Assembly (NCBI RefSeq): GCF_018531445.1
Contig: NZ_JAHDTH010000024.1
Location: 1-59,069 of the forward strand
Direction: 5' to 3'
Length of the DNA: 59,069 nt
Source: Pseudonocardia lacus
GTDB lineage: Bacteria; Actinomycetota; Actinomycetes; Mycobacteriales; Pseudonocardiaceae
Shown here: piece by piece, positions 15,735 to 24,415 of the stretch
Position numbering within the stretch: the first letter of the stretch is position 1
Layout of the letters: each line of letters begins with the position of its first letter
Position numbers and translations under genes: made by a program
Notes under the pieces: model-generated
What the model saw: only the letters and a program-made list of their open reading frames with translations
Told to the model about the DNA's origin: nothing
The model's database searches: none

Positions 15735-16427
15735 TCAGGCGTCCCAGCCGGGGCGCACCAGCCCGCTCTCGTAGGCCATCACCACCACCTGGGCGCGGTC
15801 GCGCGCGCCGAGTTTGGTCATCGCCCGGCTGACGTGGGTCTTGGCCGTGGTGGGGCTCAGGAACAGCTCCCTGGCGATCTCCTCGTTGGTGCGCCCGGCC
15901 GCCACGTGCGTGACGACCTCGCGCTCGCGGTCGGTCAGGGTGGCGATGAGCGCGGCGCGGCGGCGGTCGACGCGCGCCGGGCGGGCCCTGGCGGCGAACT
16001 CGGCGATCAACGTGCGGGTGACCACGGGCGCCAGCAGCGCCTCTCCCCCGTTCACCACCCGGATGGCCTGCACCAGCTCGGCCGGCTCGCTGTCCTTGAC
16101 CAGGAACCCGGAGGCCCCGAACCGGATCGCGTCGAAGACGTAGGAGTCGTCGGTGAAGGTCGTCAGCACGATGACCCGGGTCCCGGACAGGCCGGCGTCG
16201 GCGACGATCTCGCGGGTGGCGGCCAGCCCGTCGTGACCGGGCATCCGGATGTCCATCAGCACGATGTCCGGGCGCAGCCTGCGGGCCAGCCGCACCGCGA
16301 CCGCGCCGTCCTCGGCCTCGCCCACGACCTCGATGTCGCGCTGTGCGTCCAGCAGCGCCCGGAAGCCGCTGCGCACGAGCGCCTGGTCGTCGGCCAGCAG
16401 CACCTTGATCACGCCGTCCGCGGTCAT
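15735..16427 (-). CDS. NarL/LuxR-type response regulator
   Basis: This 230-residue response regulator has a receiver domain with '[18 protein letters not shown]' (acidic pair), phospho-acceptor Asp in '[11 protein letters not shown]', and the conserved Thr and Lys in 'VIVLTTF' and 'FLVKDS'. A C-terminal LuxR HTH follows ('[20 protein letters not shown]', '[20 protein letters not shown]'). The ATG overlaps the kinase stop by one base (TGATG), so the pair is coupled and cognate. Targets are unknown, and none of its neighbours shows an obvious signal link. Confidence 0.92.
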   Translation of the reverse strand: MTADGVIKVLLADDQALVRSGFRALLDAQRDIEVVGEAEDGAVAVRLARRLRPDIVLMDIRMPGHDGLAATREIVADAGLSGTRVIVLTTFTDDSYVFDAIRFGASGFLVKDSEPAELVQAIRVVNGGEALLAPVVTRTLIAEFAARARPARVDRRRAALIATLTDREREVVTHVAAGRTNEEIARELFLSPTTAKTHVSRAMTKLGARDRAQVVVMAYESGLVRPGWDA

Positions 16428-17695
16428 CAACCCACCCGCTCCCCGATCCCCGGACCCCCGCCGGCCACCCGCCGCCCGCCCGGCAGCGGCAGCCGCACCT
16501 CGACGCGGAACCCGCCGTCCGGGCGCGGGCCGATGCGGCTGGTGCCGCCGAGGGACTGCGCGCGCTCGCGCATGCCCGCCACCCCGCTCCCACCGGCGTC
16601 CCCGCTGACGCCGTCGTCGACGTCCACGGCGCCGTGCATCGCACCCCTGGTGGGGCGGGTCCCGCCGCCGTCGTCGTCGACCCGGACGGTGAGCTCGTCG
16701 GCCGTGTAGCGCAGCCGCACCGTGGCGGTCGCCGCGCCGGAGTGGCGGCGGGTGTTGGTCAGTGCCTCCTGCACGATCCGGTAGGCGGCCCGGTCGACCC
16801 CCGGCGGCAGCTCGACCGCCGGGCCCTCGACCTCCACCCGCACCGCCAGCCCCGCCGCGCACGCGTCGCCGACCAGCTCCTGCAGGTCGGCCAGGCCCGG
16901 CACCGGGTGGTGCGGCGGCGCGGCGTCGACCCCGCGCAGCACCCCGAGCGTCGCGCGCATCTCGCGCAACAGGTCGCGGCTGGACTGCTTGATCGCGGTG
17001 AGCGCGGTGCGCGCCTGCTCCGGGTCGTCGTCCATCAGGTACAGCGCCACCCCGGCCTGCACGTTGATCAGCGACACGTGGTGGCCCAGCACGTCGTGCA
17101 ACTCCTGGGCGATCCGCAGCCGCTCGTCGCTGCGCTTGCGCAGGGCGGCCTCCTCGCGGGCCGCGTCCGCCTGCAGGATGCGCTCGCGGCGGGCCCGCCA
17201 GCCCTCGCAGGCCGCGATGACGGCCACGAGCGCCGCGACCCAGGCCGCCGTGCCGGCCAGCGGCAGGGCGCCGGGGTTGCGCAGCATGTGCACGGCCGCC
17301 AGGCCCAGCACGGCCAGCGCGGTGGTCGTGTACGGGACGCGGCGGTGCCCGGCGAGCACGGCCGAGCACAGCGCGACCAACGGGGCCAGGAACAGCGGGC
17401 CGAACGGGTAGCCCAGCGCCAGGAACACCAGCACGAGCGCCGTGGAGACGATGAGCACCGCTGACGGGTGGCGGGCGCGCAGGGCGAGCACCAGCGAGCA
17501 CGCGACCAGCAGCGCGTCGGCGAGCAGGTCGAGCGGGCGCGCGGTCGGCTGGGACGCCGCGGCGCCCCGGGTGCCGACCAGCAGGACCACCGCGACCAGC
17601 ACCGCGGACGCGACGGGCCAGACCCCGGCCACGGCACCCCCGGCCCGGGCCCACCGGCCCGCGACCCGACCCGTGGCGAACGACACGCGGCTCAC
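16427..17695 (-). CDS. Sensor histidine kinase (NarL-type, HisKA_3)
   Basis: This 422-residue membrane kinase has five to six hydrophobic segments in the first 170 residues, then a coiled linker, a HisKA_3 domain with the phospho-His in '[18 protein letters not shown]', and an HATPase domain with N-box '[15 protein letters not shown]' and G-box '[16 protein letters not shown]'. No separate extracellular sensor domain is visible, so it may sense within the membrane. The GTG at 17695 is chosen as the start, and a nearby in-frame GTG at 17686 is equally possible. It is coupled to the regulator downstream. Confidence 0.88.
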   Translation of the reverse strand: MSRVSFATGRVAGRWARAGGAVAGVWPVASAVLVAVVLLVGTRGAAASQPTARPLDLLADALLVACSLVLALRARHPSAVLIVSTALVLVFLALGYPFGPLFLAPLVALCSAVLAGHRRVPYTTTALAVLGLAAVHMLRNPGALPLAGTAAWVAALVAVIAACEGWRARRERILQADAAREEAALRKRSDERLRIAQELHDVLGHHVSLINVQAGVALYLMDDDPEQARTALTAIKQSSRDLLREMRATLGVLRGVDAAPPHHPVPGLADLQELVGDACAAGLAVRVEVEGPAVELPPGVDRAAYRIVQEALTNTRRHSGAATATVRLRYTADELTVRVDDDGGGTRPTRGAMHGAVDVDDGVSGDAGGSGVAGMRERAQSLGGTSRIGPRPDGGFRVEVRLPLPGGRRVAGGGPGIGERVG

Positions 17696-17744
17696 CGTAG
17701 TCAGCGGGGCCAGCCGGGGCGTCGTCCGCGGAGAGCGCGCCCGG

Positions 17745-18164
17745 CTACTCCCCGGGCAGTAGCCGCTCGACCTCCTCGCGGAGCACCCGGGGCGCCCGCA
17801 CCAGGAAGCTCTCGGTGAGCAGCTCGCCGACCTCGGTCCAGTCGACGTCGGCGTCGAGCGCCATGCCGACCACGTCGGCGCCCCACGGGGCGGGGAAGAA
17901 CGGCGGGCCGCCCGCGCGCAGCGCATCGAGCTCGGCACCGGACGAGCGCAGCATGAGCACCGTGACCGGGCCGTCGGTCCCGACCGCCCGGGCGAACGCC
18001 TGCGGGCGGCCGCCGGCGACGGTGAGCAGGTGGGCGAAGGTGCGCCCGCGGACCTGCCAGCGCACGCCCTCCCAGGCCGCCTCCTCGCGCACCTCGGGCA
18101 GGGCCAGGCAGGCGGCGCGCACCGGAGCGAGGAGGTCGGGCGGGACGTCGTCGGGGCCGCTCAC
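17745..18164 (-). CDS. MmcQ/YjbR family protein
   Basis: The 139 residues are the size of MmcQ/YjbR proteins. The family's 'ALPEVREEAAWEGVRWQVRGRTFAHL', 'PPFFPAPWGADVVGMALD' and 'VDWTEVGELLTESFLVRAP' are all present. The fold resembles a CyaY-like double-wing DNA-binding module, but the biological role of the family is poorly known. It lies between the kinase and the DUF1707 gene on the same strand and may be in the same transcript. Confidence 0.85.
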   Translation of the reverse strand: MSGPDDVPPDLLAPVRAACLALPEVREEAAWEGVRWQVRGRTFAHLLTVAGGRPQAFARAVGTDGPVTVLMLRSSGAELDALRAGGPPFFPAPWGADVVGMALDADVDWTEVGELLTESFLVRAPRVLREEVERLLPGE

Positions 18165-18182
18165 CGGTGGCGGGCGCGCGGC

Positions 18183-18869
18183 TCAGTCGTCATCGTCGTC
18201 ATCGTCGTCGTCGTTGTCGCGGTTGTCGTTGTCGTCGTTGTCACGGTTGTCGTCGTCGTTCACCGCCGGCTCGCCGGCCCGCTGGATGTTCAGCGAGCCG
18301 AACGCGCCGCTGGCGTCGACGACGACGTCACGGGTGCCCGAGCCGTCGCACGCGGCGTTGCAGTTCGTCCCGCCGAAGATCCGCACGCCCTCGACCTGCA
18401 CGCGGGCGTCGGCCGGCACCACGACCCGGGTGCTGCCGAAGACGTACCCGAGGTCGACCCGGTCGTCGTCGGGGGCGACGGTGACGACCGAGCTGTTGAA
18501 GGCCGTGAAGCCGTCGTCGGCCACGAACACCTGGCCGGCGCCGAACAGCGCGGCACCGAGCACGGCGAGCCCGACGAGCGCCTGGACCGGACCGCGGCGC
18601 CCCGAGCGGGCCGCCGGCACCGGGGTCGGTTCCGGCTTCTCCACCGCGGCCCCGGCCACCGGCTGCGGGGCGGCATCGGCGTCCGGATCGGGGAGGTCGG
18701 CGACGAGCGGCGCCAGCTCGCTGCGGGTGCGCGCGGCCCAGACGTGGCCGGAGCGTTCCTCGTACTCGGTCAGCGTGAGCACGCCGTCGGCGTAGGCCTG
18801 CTGGAGGCGGGCGTCGACCTCCCGGCGCTCGCGGTCGCCGATGCGCACCTCGGGTCGCGACTCGTCCAC
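18183..18869 (-). CDS. DUF1707 membrane protein with acidic tail
   Basis: The 228 residues begin with a DUF1707 (SHOCT-like) domain ('RIGDRERREVDARLQQAYADGVL', then 'EYEERS'), followed by a Pro-rich linker. One transmembrane helix ('VQALVGLAVLGAALFGAG') comes next, then a beta-rich outer part ('FGSTRVVVPADARVQVEGV') like the C-terminal region of LiaF/DUF4097 envelope proteins, with two Cys in 'GGTNCNAACDG'. It ends in an Asp/Asn/Arg tail whose last nine residues are Asp. A cell-envelope stress or wall-binding role is plausible by analogy, and the tail might bind divalent cations. Confidence 0.8.
   Translation of the reverse strand: MDESRPEVRIGDRERREVDARLQQAYADGVLTLTEYEERSGHVWAARTRSELAPLVADLPDPDADAAPQPVAGAAVEKPEPTPVPAARSGRRGPVQALVGLAVLGAALFGAGQVFVADDGFTAFNSSVVTVAPDDDRVDLGYVFGSTRVVVPADARVQVEGVRIFGGTNCNAACDGSGTRDVVVDASGAFGSLNIQRAGEPAVNDDDNRDNDDNDNRDNDDDDDDDDD
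18186..18257 (-). repeat. Trinucleotide-like repeat coding the Asp/Asn tail
   Basis: GTC/GTT/ATC triplets read on the minus strand encode a run of Asp and Asn with two Arg, directly before the stop codon at 18183. Such tracts can vary in length by slippage. Confidence 0.8.
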
Positions 18870-18923
18870 GGTCCCATCCTGGCAGGGAACCGCTCGGGCG
18901 CGTCGCCCGGTCGGTGGACGCCG

Positions 18924-19319
18924 TCACGCACCGGCACCGGCCGACGGCACCTCCGCACGTGGGGCGCAGACGGCGACGACACCCGCGACGACCGCCACCG
19001 CGACCCCCACCCCGCGCAGCCAGCTCCCGACCGCGATCCCGGCCGACTCCGCGCCGAACAGCCCGGCGGCCGCGCCGGTGAGCACGAACCCGGCGGCCTC
19101 GGCCGCGGCCACCAGCACGCCGACCACCGGCACCCACCGCCGACCGACCGCGGTGATCAGGACCGCCGCCCCGACGAGCAGCACCAGCGCCGGGGGCACC
19201 GGCGGCATCGCCACTCCGGAGAACCGCAGCACCAGGATCCCCAGCGCGCAGACCAGCAGCCCACCGACGGTCGTCCACCGCGCCGTCGCCGCCACGCCGT
19301 TGATCGCCATCTCGCTCAC
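18924..19319 (-). CDS. Small four-helix membrane protein, function unknown
   Basis: The 131 residues contain four hydrophobic segments (roughly 15-33, 41-60, 64-86 and 98-118) with short loops and no Cys or charged residues inside the membrane spans. I recognise no family. It lies between the DUF1707 gene and another small membrane protein on the same strand. The ATG at 19319 gives the whole first helix, and two Met codons near the start make the exact one uncertain. Confidence 0.6.
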   Translation of the reverse strand: MSEMAINGVAATARWTTVGGLLVCALGILVLRFSGVAMPPVPPALVLLVGAAVLITAVGRRWVPVVGVLVAAAEAAGFVLTGAAAGLFGAESAGIAVGSWLRGVGVAVAVVAGVVAVCAPRAEVPSAGAGA

Positions 19320-19409
19320 GCCCTTCCGGTCCGACGCGACCCGTGTCGCGTTCGCCGGACCAGGGTCGCGCCAGGACCAGCCCCGCCACGTCGTGCGCGG
19401 GGCGGCCGA

Positions 19410-19435
19410 CCGGCTACCCCCGCGGCGGTAGCCGG
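19410..19435 (-). terminator. Hairpin spanning the stop codon of the 19414 gene
   Basis: 9-bp perfect arms at 19410-19418 and 19427-19435 enclose an 8-nt loop. The stop codon lies inside the stem, so the structure forms at the very end of the message. No U-tract is seen. Confidence 0.45.
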
Positions 19436-19947
19436 CGGATCCGTCCCCAGGGCTTCACGACCGCCAGCACGGTCGCCACGACCAGCGCGGTGAGCGAGAC
19501 CGCCGGCGGGAACACCAGCGTGTCCAGGCCGGCGGCCGGGTCGGGGCCGCCGGCCGCGCCGCGCGCGGCGGCGTCCTGCAGACCCGCCCGCAGCACCAGG
19601 GCGACGAGCACGACGAGCACCAGGTTCAGCGCCAGCTTCACCGCGACCCACCAGTAGCGCAGCAGGCCGTAGCGGGTGCCGAGGCCGAGCACGACGCCGC
19701 TGACCAGGCTGAGCAGGCCGGCGACCAGGATCGGCCAGAACAGCATCGGCGCCACCTGCAGGCACAGGGCCGCGGTCGCGGGGTCGCCCAGCAGCGCGCC
19801 GAGCACCAGCACGGCGAGGACGACGTCGATGCCGATCCACCCGCCGCTGGCCAGCAGGTGCACGACCAGCCACACCCGGCGGCCGGTGCGGCGCAGCGGG
19901 CGCACCAGCGGTGTCCGGGCGACCGGTGGGGTGGCGGATGAGCGCAT
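19414..19947 (-). CDS. DUF2269-like integral membrane protein
   Basis: The 177 residues have a basic N-terminus and four hydrophobic segments. The first includes 'VWLVVHLLASGGWIGIDVVLAVL', with a His and Gly/Trp pattern like that of DUF2269 and related haem-free membrane proteins. 'GLGTRYGLLRYWWVAVKLALN' resembles the third helix of the same group. Function is unknown. It is divergent from the DoxX gene at 20226. Confidence 0.6.
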   Translation of the reverse strand: MRSSATPPVARTPLVRPLRRTGRRVWLVVHLLASGGWIGIDVVLAVLVLGALLGDPATAALCLQVAPMLFWPILVAGLLSLVSGVVLGLGTRYGLLRYWWVAVKLALNLVLVVLVALVLRAGLQDAAARGAAGGPDPAAGLDTLVFPPAVSLTALVVATVLAVVKPWGRIRRLPPRG

Positions 19948-20225
19948 CCGGCCATCCTGGGCGACGGCGGGGCGGCTGGCGTCGGGCGGCGGGTGCGGTC
20001 CGGGTGCGGCCGCGGGAGTACCGCCGCCGCCGGCGCCTGCTCCCCCGGGGCCACGGGCGATCCCCGACCCCGACCCGACCCCGAGCGGCGGGCGCCGGCG
20101 CGCCCGGGTCGGCCCCTACGCCCGCCACCGCACCCCGGCTGACGTCCACGGGCCGATCCCGTGGGCCCCCGGCGTTCCTAGCGTTCCCGGCGTACCGAAT
20201 CGACCGCACGAACCGGGAGAGACCC

Positions 20226-20684
20226 ATGCAGCTCACGACCGCGAACCCGACGCCCGCCGTCCCCGCGGGCCGCGCCACCGACCTCCGCCGGCACGCCCCG
20301 ACCCTCCTGCGGGTGGCGCTGGGCGTGGTGTTCGTCTGGTTCGGCGCCCTCAAGATCGCCAACGTGACGCCGGTGGCCGCGCTGGTCGCCGACACACTGG
20401 CGTTCGTCCCGATCCCGCCCGACCTGCTGCTGCCCGCGCTCGGAGCGTTCGAGGTGGTCGCGGGCGGCCTGCTGGTCGTCGGGCGGCTGCTGCGCCCCGT
20501 GCTGGCGGTGCTGGTCGCGCACCTGGTCGGCACGTTCCTGGTGCTGGTGACCCTGCCGGGCGTGGCGTTCCAGGACGGCAACCCGCTGCTGCTGACCACC
20601 GAGGGCGAGTTCGTGGTGAAGAACCTGGTGCTGGTGGCCGGCGCGCTGGCCGTCGCCGCCACCCTCCCGGCCCGGCGCCGCTGA
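20226..20684 (+). CDS. DoxX family membrane protein
   Basis: The 152 residues hold four predicted helices. The DoxX signature 'LLRVALGVVFVWFGALKI' (helix 1) is followed by 'LLLPALGAFEVVAGGLLVVGRLLRP' and a final helix at 'FVVKNLVLVAGALA'. DoxX-like proteins are linked to quinone or thiol redox at the membrane and to oxidative stress, but individual roles are rarely known. A GGGAGAG site precedes the ATG. The gene converges on the hydrogenase-like operon with a 30-bp gap. Confidence 0.85.
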   Translation: MQLTTANPTPAVPAGRATDLRRHAPTLLRVALGVVFVWFGALKIANVTPVAALVADTLAFVPIPPDLLLPALGAFEVVAGGLLVVGRLLRPVLAVLVAHLVGTFLVLVTLPGVAFQDGNPLLLTTEGEFVVKNLVLVAGALAVAATLPARRR

Positions 20685-20714
20685 CCGGCCCGCCGGCGCG
20701 GCCGACCGCTGGAG

Positions 20715-22256
20715 CTAGAGGTCGTTGCCGGCGTAGGAGAGGTTGAAGCTCTTGTTGACCAGCGGGAAGTCCGGGACGATGGTGTCGGCCATGGCGACCG
20801 GCAGTGCCGGCCAGTTCAGGAAGCTCGGGTCGACCACCTTCACCCGGCTCACCCGGCCGTCCGCGCCCAGCTCGACCCGGTGCACGACGGTCCCGCGCCA
20901 GCCCTCGACGATGCCCACTCCGGACGCTTGCGCGGCCGGAGTGGGCATCGTCGGGCCGGTCGGGTCGCCGGCGGGGTCGCCTGCGGGGTCGCCGTCCAGG
21001 TCCGCGACCAGCGTGCCGATCAGGCCGACCGACTCGGCGATCTCCTCGGCCCGCACCACGAAGCGGGCCAGCACGTCACCGCCGGTGTGGTCGCGGTGCG
21101 CGGGCGGTGGAGCGACCGTCCACGGGTGGTCGTGGCGGGCGTCGCACGCGACGCCGCTGGCCCGGGCGACGTAGCCGAGCACGCCGATGTCGCCGGCCTG
21201 GGTCGCGGTGAGCACCCCGGTGCCGGCGAAGCGGTCGCGCACCACGCTGTGCCCCAGCGCCCCGGCGACGATCCCGGCCGCGTCCGCGGCGATGCCGGCC
21301 AGCTCGACGGGGTCGGGCAGGGCGCGCAGCACCGCCGCGCCGGGGCGGATCGCCCCGCGCAGCAACCGGTGGCCGGTGACCCGGTCGTTGATCCGCAGCA
21401 GCCGCTCGCGCAGGCGCTGGGCGTGGGCGTTGCGGATGCCGTGGGCGACGTCGTTGCACAGCGCACCGATGTCGGTGACGTGGTTGTAGAGCCGTTCGAG
21501 CTCCAGCAGGACCGCGCGGCGGCGGGCGACGTCGGCGGTGACCGGCGTCCCGAGGGCGTCCTCGACGGCGCGGCAGTAGGCCACCGTGTGCCCGACCGAG
21601 GTGTCCCCGCTGATCCGCTCGGCCAGTTCGACGCCCTCGGCGGGGGTGCGGCCCTGGAAGAGCTTCTCCACCCCGCGGTGCACGAACCACAGCCGCGCCT
21701 TGAGGTTGAGCACCGTCTCCCCGACCACCGAGAACCGGAAGTGGCCCGGTTCGATCAGGCCGGCGTGCACCGGGCCGACCGGGATCTCGTACACCCCGGG
21801 ACCCTCCACCGTCCGGAACGGGTAGGGGCCGTCGACGTCGCCGAAGCGCGGCGGCGGGCCGGCGTCGGACAGCATCGGGTACCAGTGCCGCGGCCAGTGG
21901 AAGTGCCGGACCAGGCGGCGCGGCAGCGGGTGGTCCACGGGCACGATGCCGAACAGGTCGCGCATCTCGCGCTCGAACCGGCCGGCCGGGAACGACAGGC
22001 CGGCCAGGCTGGGCACCCGCGGGCGCTCGGGGTCGAGCCGGACGTGCAGCTCCACCCGGGATTCGGGGGCCTCGACCGCCGCGGCGCGGGTGAACAGGTA
22101 GACCGCGCGCAGGCCCGCGCCGGTGGCGCGGTCGTCGTGGCCGGCGACCAGGGCGACGCGGTGGCCGGCGGCCAGCAGCGCGGCGGCCCGGTCGGGCAGC
22201 GCGTCGGCATCCACGACCTCCCGGTCGTGGGGGGTCGGCGGGTGCGGGTCGGTCAC
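20715..22256 (-). CDS. hycE: Hydrogenase-like large subunit lacking NiFe ligands
   Basis: This 513-residue fusion has an N-terminal NuoC-like domain (about 1-130, 'FEREMRDLFGIVPVDHPLPRRLV') and a C-terminal NuoD/hydrogenase-large-subunit domain. Real [NiFe] enzymes have two CxxC motifs. Here the first site reads 'ERISGDTSVGHTVAYC', with Ser and Asp/Thr in place of both Cys, and the second reads 'DPSFLNWP', with no Cys. It therefore cannot hold a NiFe centre and resembles Ehr complexes and M. tuberculosis Rv0087. The closing 'VNKSFNLSYAGNDL' is intact, so this is not a degraded end. An insertion near residues 410-430 contains DPAG repeats and a DNA palindrome. The GTG start overlaps the upstream gene by GTGA. 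Confidence 0.9.
   Translation of the reverse strand: MTDPHPPTPHDREVVDADALPDRAAALLAAGHRVALVAGHDDRATGAGLRAVYLFTRAAAVEAPESRVELHVRLDPERPRVPSLAGLSFPAGRFEREMRDLFGIVPVDHPLPRRLVRHFHWPRHWYPMLSDAGPPPRFGDVDGPYPFRTVEGPGVYEIPVGPVHAGLIEPGHFRFSVVGETVLNLKARLWFVHRGVEKLFQGRTPAEGVELAERISGDTSVGHTVAYCRAVEDALGTPVTADVARRRAVLLELERLYNHVTDIGALCNDVAHGIRNAHAQRLRERLLRINDRVTGHRLLRGAIRPGAAVLRALPDPVELAGIAADAAGIVAGALGHSVVRDRFAGTGVLTATQAGDIGVLGYVARASGVACDARHDHPWTVAPPPAHRDHTGGDVLARFVVRAEEIAESVGLIGTLVADLDGDPAGDPAGDPTGPTMPTPAAQASGVGIVEGWRGTVVHRVELGADGRVSRVKVVDPSFLNWPALPVAMADTIVPDFPLVNKSFNLSYAGNDL
20906..20953. repeat. 18-bp palindrome inside the large-subunit gene
   Basis: Perfect 18-bp arms (20906-20923 and 20936-20953) flank a 12-nt loop. 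One arm encodes the conserved 'GVGIVEG' stretch and the other encodes 'PTMPTP' in frame, so the palindrome looks like an inverted duplication or inserted element tolerated in the protein. It also forms the core of the repeat at the left edge of the window. Confidence 0.85.
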
Positions 22257-23743
22257 GGCGCACCGCCAACGGTCCGGGCCGCCGCGGTGAGCAGCGGGGC
22301 CAGCGGGCCCGCGGTGAGGCCCAGCGCCGCGGCCGCCACCGGGCCGGCGACCAGCGCGGTCGCGGTGCTGCGCGGCAGCCGTGGCGGGGCCGTCGCGGTC
22401 CCGGGGGCGTCGGGGGGGTCGCCGAGCAGCATCCGGCTGGTGTGGTTGACCAGCGCCGCGGCGATGACGACCACCAGCACCAGCGCCAGCGCGGTCGCCC
22501 AGCCGACGACCGCCACCCCGCTGCCGAACCCGGCCCTGGCGATGCCCAGCTCGCTGGCGAACAGGCTGAACGGCGGGAACCCGACCAGCGCCAGCATCCC
22601 CGCGGCCAGGCACCCGGCCAGCAGCGGCTGGTCGGTGGCCAGGCCGCGCACCCCGTCGATCCGGCTGGTCCCGGTGGTCTGCAGCAGCCGGCCGGCGCCG
22701 AGGAACAGCGCGCTCTTGACCAGGCCGTGCCCGAGCACGTGCAGCAGGACGGCAGCGGTGGCCGCCACCCCGCCGACGGCCGCGCCGAGGGCGAGCAGGC
22801 CCATGTGCTCGATGCTGGAGTAGGCCAGCATCCGCTTGTGGTCGCGCTGGTGCAGCAGCAGGGACGCGGCCACGGCCAGCGAGGCGAGCGCGGCGGCGAG
22901 CAGCAGCCCGCGGGCGAACCCGGGGCCGAGCGCGAGGTCGGAGACGACCTTGATCCGCAGGATGGCGTAGAAGGCGACCGACAGCAGCACGCCCGACATC
23001 AGCGCCGACACCGGGGCCGGGGCCTGGCTGTGCGCGTCGGGCAGCCAGGCGTGCAGCGGGGCCAGGCCCGCCTTGGCGCCGAACCCGAGGACCAGCAGCA
23101 CGACCGCGATCCGGGTCACGCCGGGGTCGAGCCGGCCGGCCGCCGCGGTGAGCTCGACCCAGCCCAGGCCGGCGCCGGTCCCGGTGTGCAGGGCCGCGAA
23201 GTTCAGCAGCACGATCCCCAGCAGGGCCAGCGCGATCCCGGCCGAGCAGATCACCACGTACTTCCACGCCGCCTCCACCGCGGTCCGGGTGCGGCGCTGG
23301 CCGACCAGGAACGCGGTGACGATCGTGGTGGCCTCCACGGCGACCCACAGCACGCCGAGGTCGGCGGCCAGCACGGCCAGCGCCATCGCGGCCAGGAACG
23401 CCTGCACCAGCACGACGTGCCGGGCCGCGGAACGCTCGTCCGCCCGCCCCGCGGCGATCTCGGCGGCCAGGTGGGCGGGCGTGGCCAGGGCGGCGAGCAC
23501 GGCGACCGCACCGATGACCACGAGCATGTAGGCGCTGAGCGGGTCGACCAGCAGGAACCCGGCGACGACGACCCCGTCGCCCGCCCGCACCGCCTGCCCG
23601 GCCAGCAGCACGGCGGCCACGGCCACCAGCGCGGCGCTGCCGGTGCCGACCCACGTCGTGGCGCGCCGCCACCCGAGCAGCAGGTGCACCACCGCACCCA
23701 GGGCGGGCACCAGGATCGGCGCGAACGCGAGCAGGGTGACCAT
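22253..23743 (-). CDS. hycQ: Hydrogenase-4-like membrane subunit (HyfF/NuoN type)
   Basis: A 496-residue antiporter-like subunit of the NuoL/M/N family with about 13-14 membrane spans. Conserved elements are the Glu in 'VLWVAVEATTIVTAFLVG', the Lys-bearing 'GFGAKAGLAPLHAWLPDAHSQAP', and 'HKRMLAYSSIEHMGLLALG' with the later 'LLHVLGHGLVKSALFLGAG'. These Lys, Glu and His residues form the ion path in Complex I relatives. It corresponds to Rv0086 by order. The ATG overlaps the hyfE-like stop by one base and the end overlaps hycE by 4 bp. Confidence 0.9.
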   Translation of the reverse strand: MVTLLAFAPILVPALGAVVHLLLGWRRATTWVGTGSAALVAVAAVLLAGQAVRAGDGVVVAGFLLVDPLSAYMLVVIGAVAVLAALATPAHLAAEIAAGRADERSAARHVVLVQAFLAAMALAVLAADLGVLWVAVEATTIVTAFLVGQRRTRTAVEAAWKYVVICSAGIALALLGIVLLNFAALHTGTGAGLGWVELTAAAGRLDPGVTRIAVVLLVLGFGAKAGLAPLHAWLPDAHSQAPAPVSALMSGVLLSVAFYAILRIKVVSDLALGPGFARGLLLAAALASLAVAASLLLHQRDHKRMLAYSSIEHMGLLALGAAVGGVAATAAVLLHVLGHGLVKSALFLGAGRLLQTTGTSRIDGVRGLATDQPLLAGCLAAGMLALVGFPPFSLFASELGIARAGFGSGVAVVGWATALALVLVVVIAAALVNHTSRMLLGDPPDAPGTATAPPRLPRSTATALVAGPVAAAALGLTAGPLAPLLTAAARTVGGAP

Positions 23744-24405
23744 CAGTCGTGCAACTCCCGCAGCTCGTCGAGGTCGGTCCCGCCGAACACCTCGCGCATC
23801 CGGCCGGTGAGGATGCCCAGCACCAGCACCACCAGCAGCACGTCCAGCGCCACCCCCACCTCGACGACCAGCCCGATCCCGGACGTGACCAGGAAGCCGA
23901 CCGCGGTGATCCCGTTGTCCATCAGCAGGAACCCGACCAGCTGGGAGAGCGCGCGGCGGCGGGTGACCAGCACGAAGAACCCGATCAGCACGACCGCGAC
24001 GCCGATCGGGGCCGCCCGGGTCGTCGGCGACGGCGCCAGCTCCACGATCGGCGCCGACACGGCCAGCGCCAGCAGCGTGAGCGCCGCCGCCGCCAGCAGC
24101 GAGGCCGCCACGTTCACCAGCGGGCGGGTCTCCCGCCGGTCGTCCCCGGCGGCGGCCAGTGCCCGGCGCAGCAGGGCGGGCAGCACGCCGGCGCGCAGCA
24201 CCAGCACGCCGAGCGCGACCACGGCCAGCTCGACCGACCCCTCGTGCGCCGCGAGGACCCCGACCAGCGCGGCCAGCGCCACGCCCTGCACCGCGAAGAT
24301 CCGGATGATCATGGCCAGGTCGCGGCGCCACACCACCAGCACCGCGGTGAGCAGCAGTGCCCCGGCGGTGAGGTCGAGCAGTTGGTGGTACAGGGCGGCG
24401 GTCAT
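23743..24405 (-). CDS. hycP: Hydrogenase-4-like membrane subunit (HyfE type)
   Basis: This 220-residue protein has about six to seven hydrophobic spans. The segment 'SQLVGFLLMDNGITAVGFL' is the NuoK-like core with its membrane acidic residue, and the C-terminal 'VEVGVALDVLLVVLVLGIL' follows as in HyfE and Rv0085. It is an integral part of the proton-translocating arm. It starts 10 bp after the upstream hycD-type stop and is coupled to the next gene by TGATG. Confidence 0.88.
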   Translation of the reverse strand: MTAALYHQLLDLTAGALLLTAVLVVWRRDLAMIIRIFAVQGVALAALVGVLAAHEGSVELAVVALGVLVLRAGVLPALLRRALAAAGDDRRETRPLVNVAASLLAAAALTLLALAVSAPIVELAPSPTTRAAPIGVAVVLIGFFVLVTRRRALSQLVGFLLMDNGITAVGFLVTSGIGLVVEVGVALDVLLVVLVLGILTGRMREVFGGTDLDELRELHD

Positions 24406-24415
24406 CGGGTCCCCC

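Noticed and set aside
18186..18257. CRISPR-like or tandem DNA repeat array
   Set aside because: The repeats are codon triplets inside the DUF1707 reading frame with no spacer structure.
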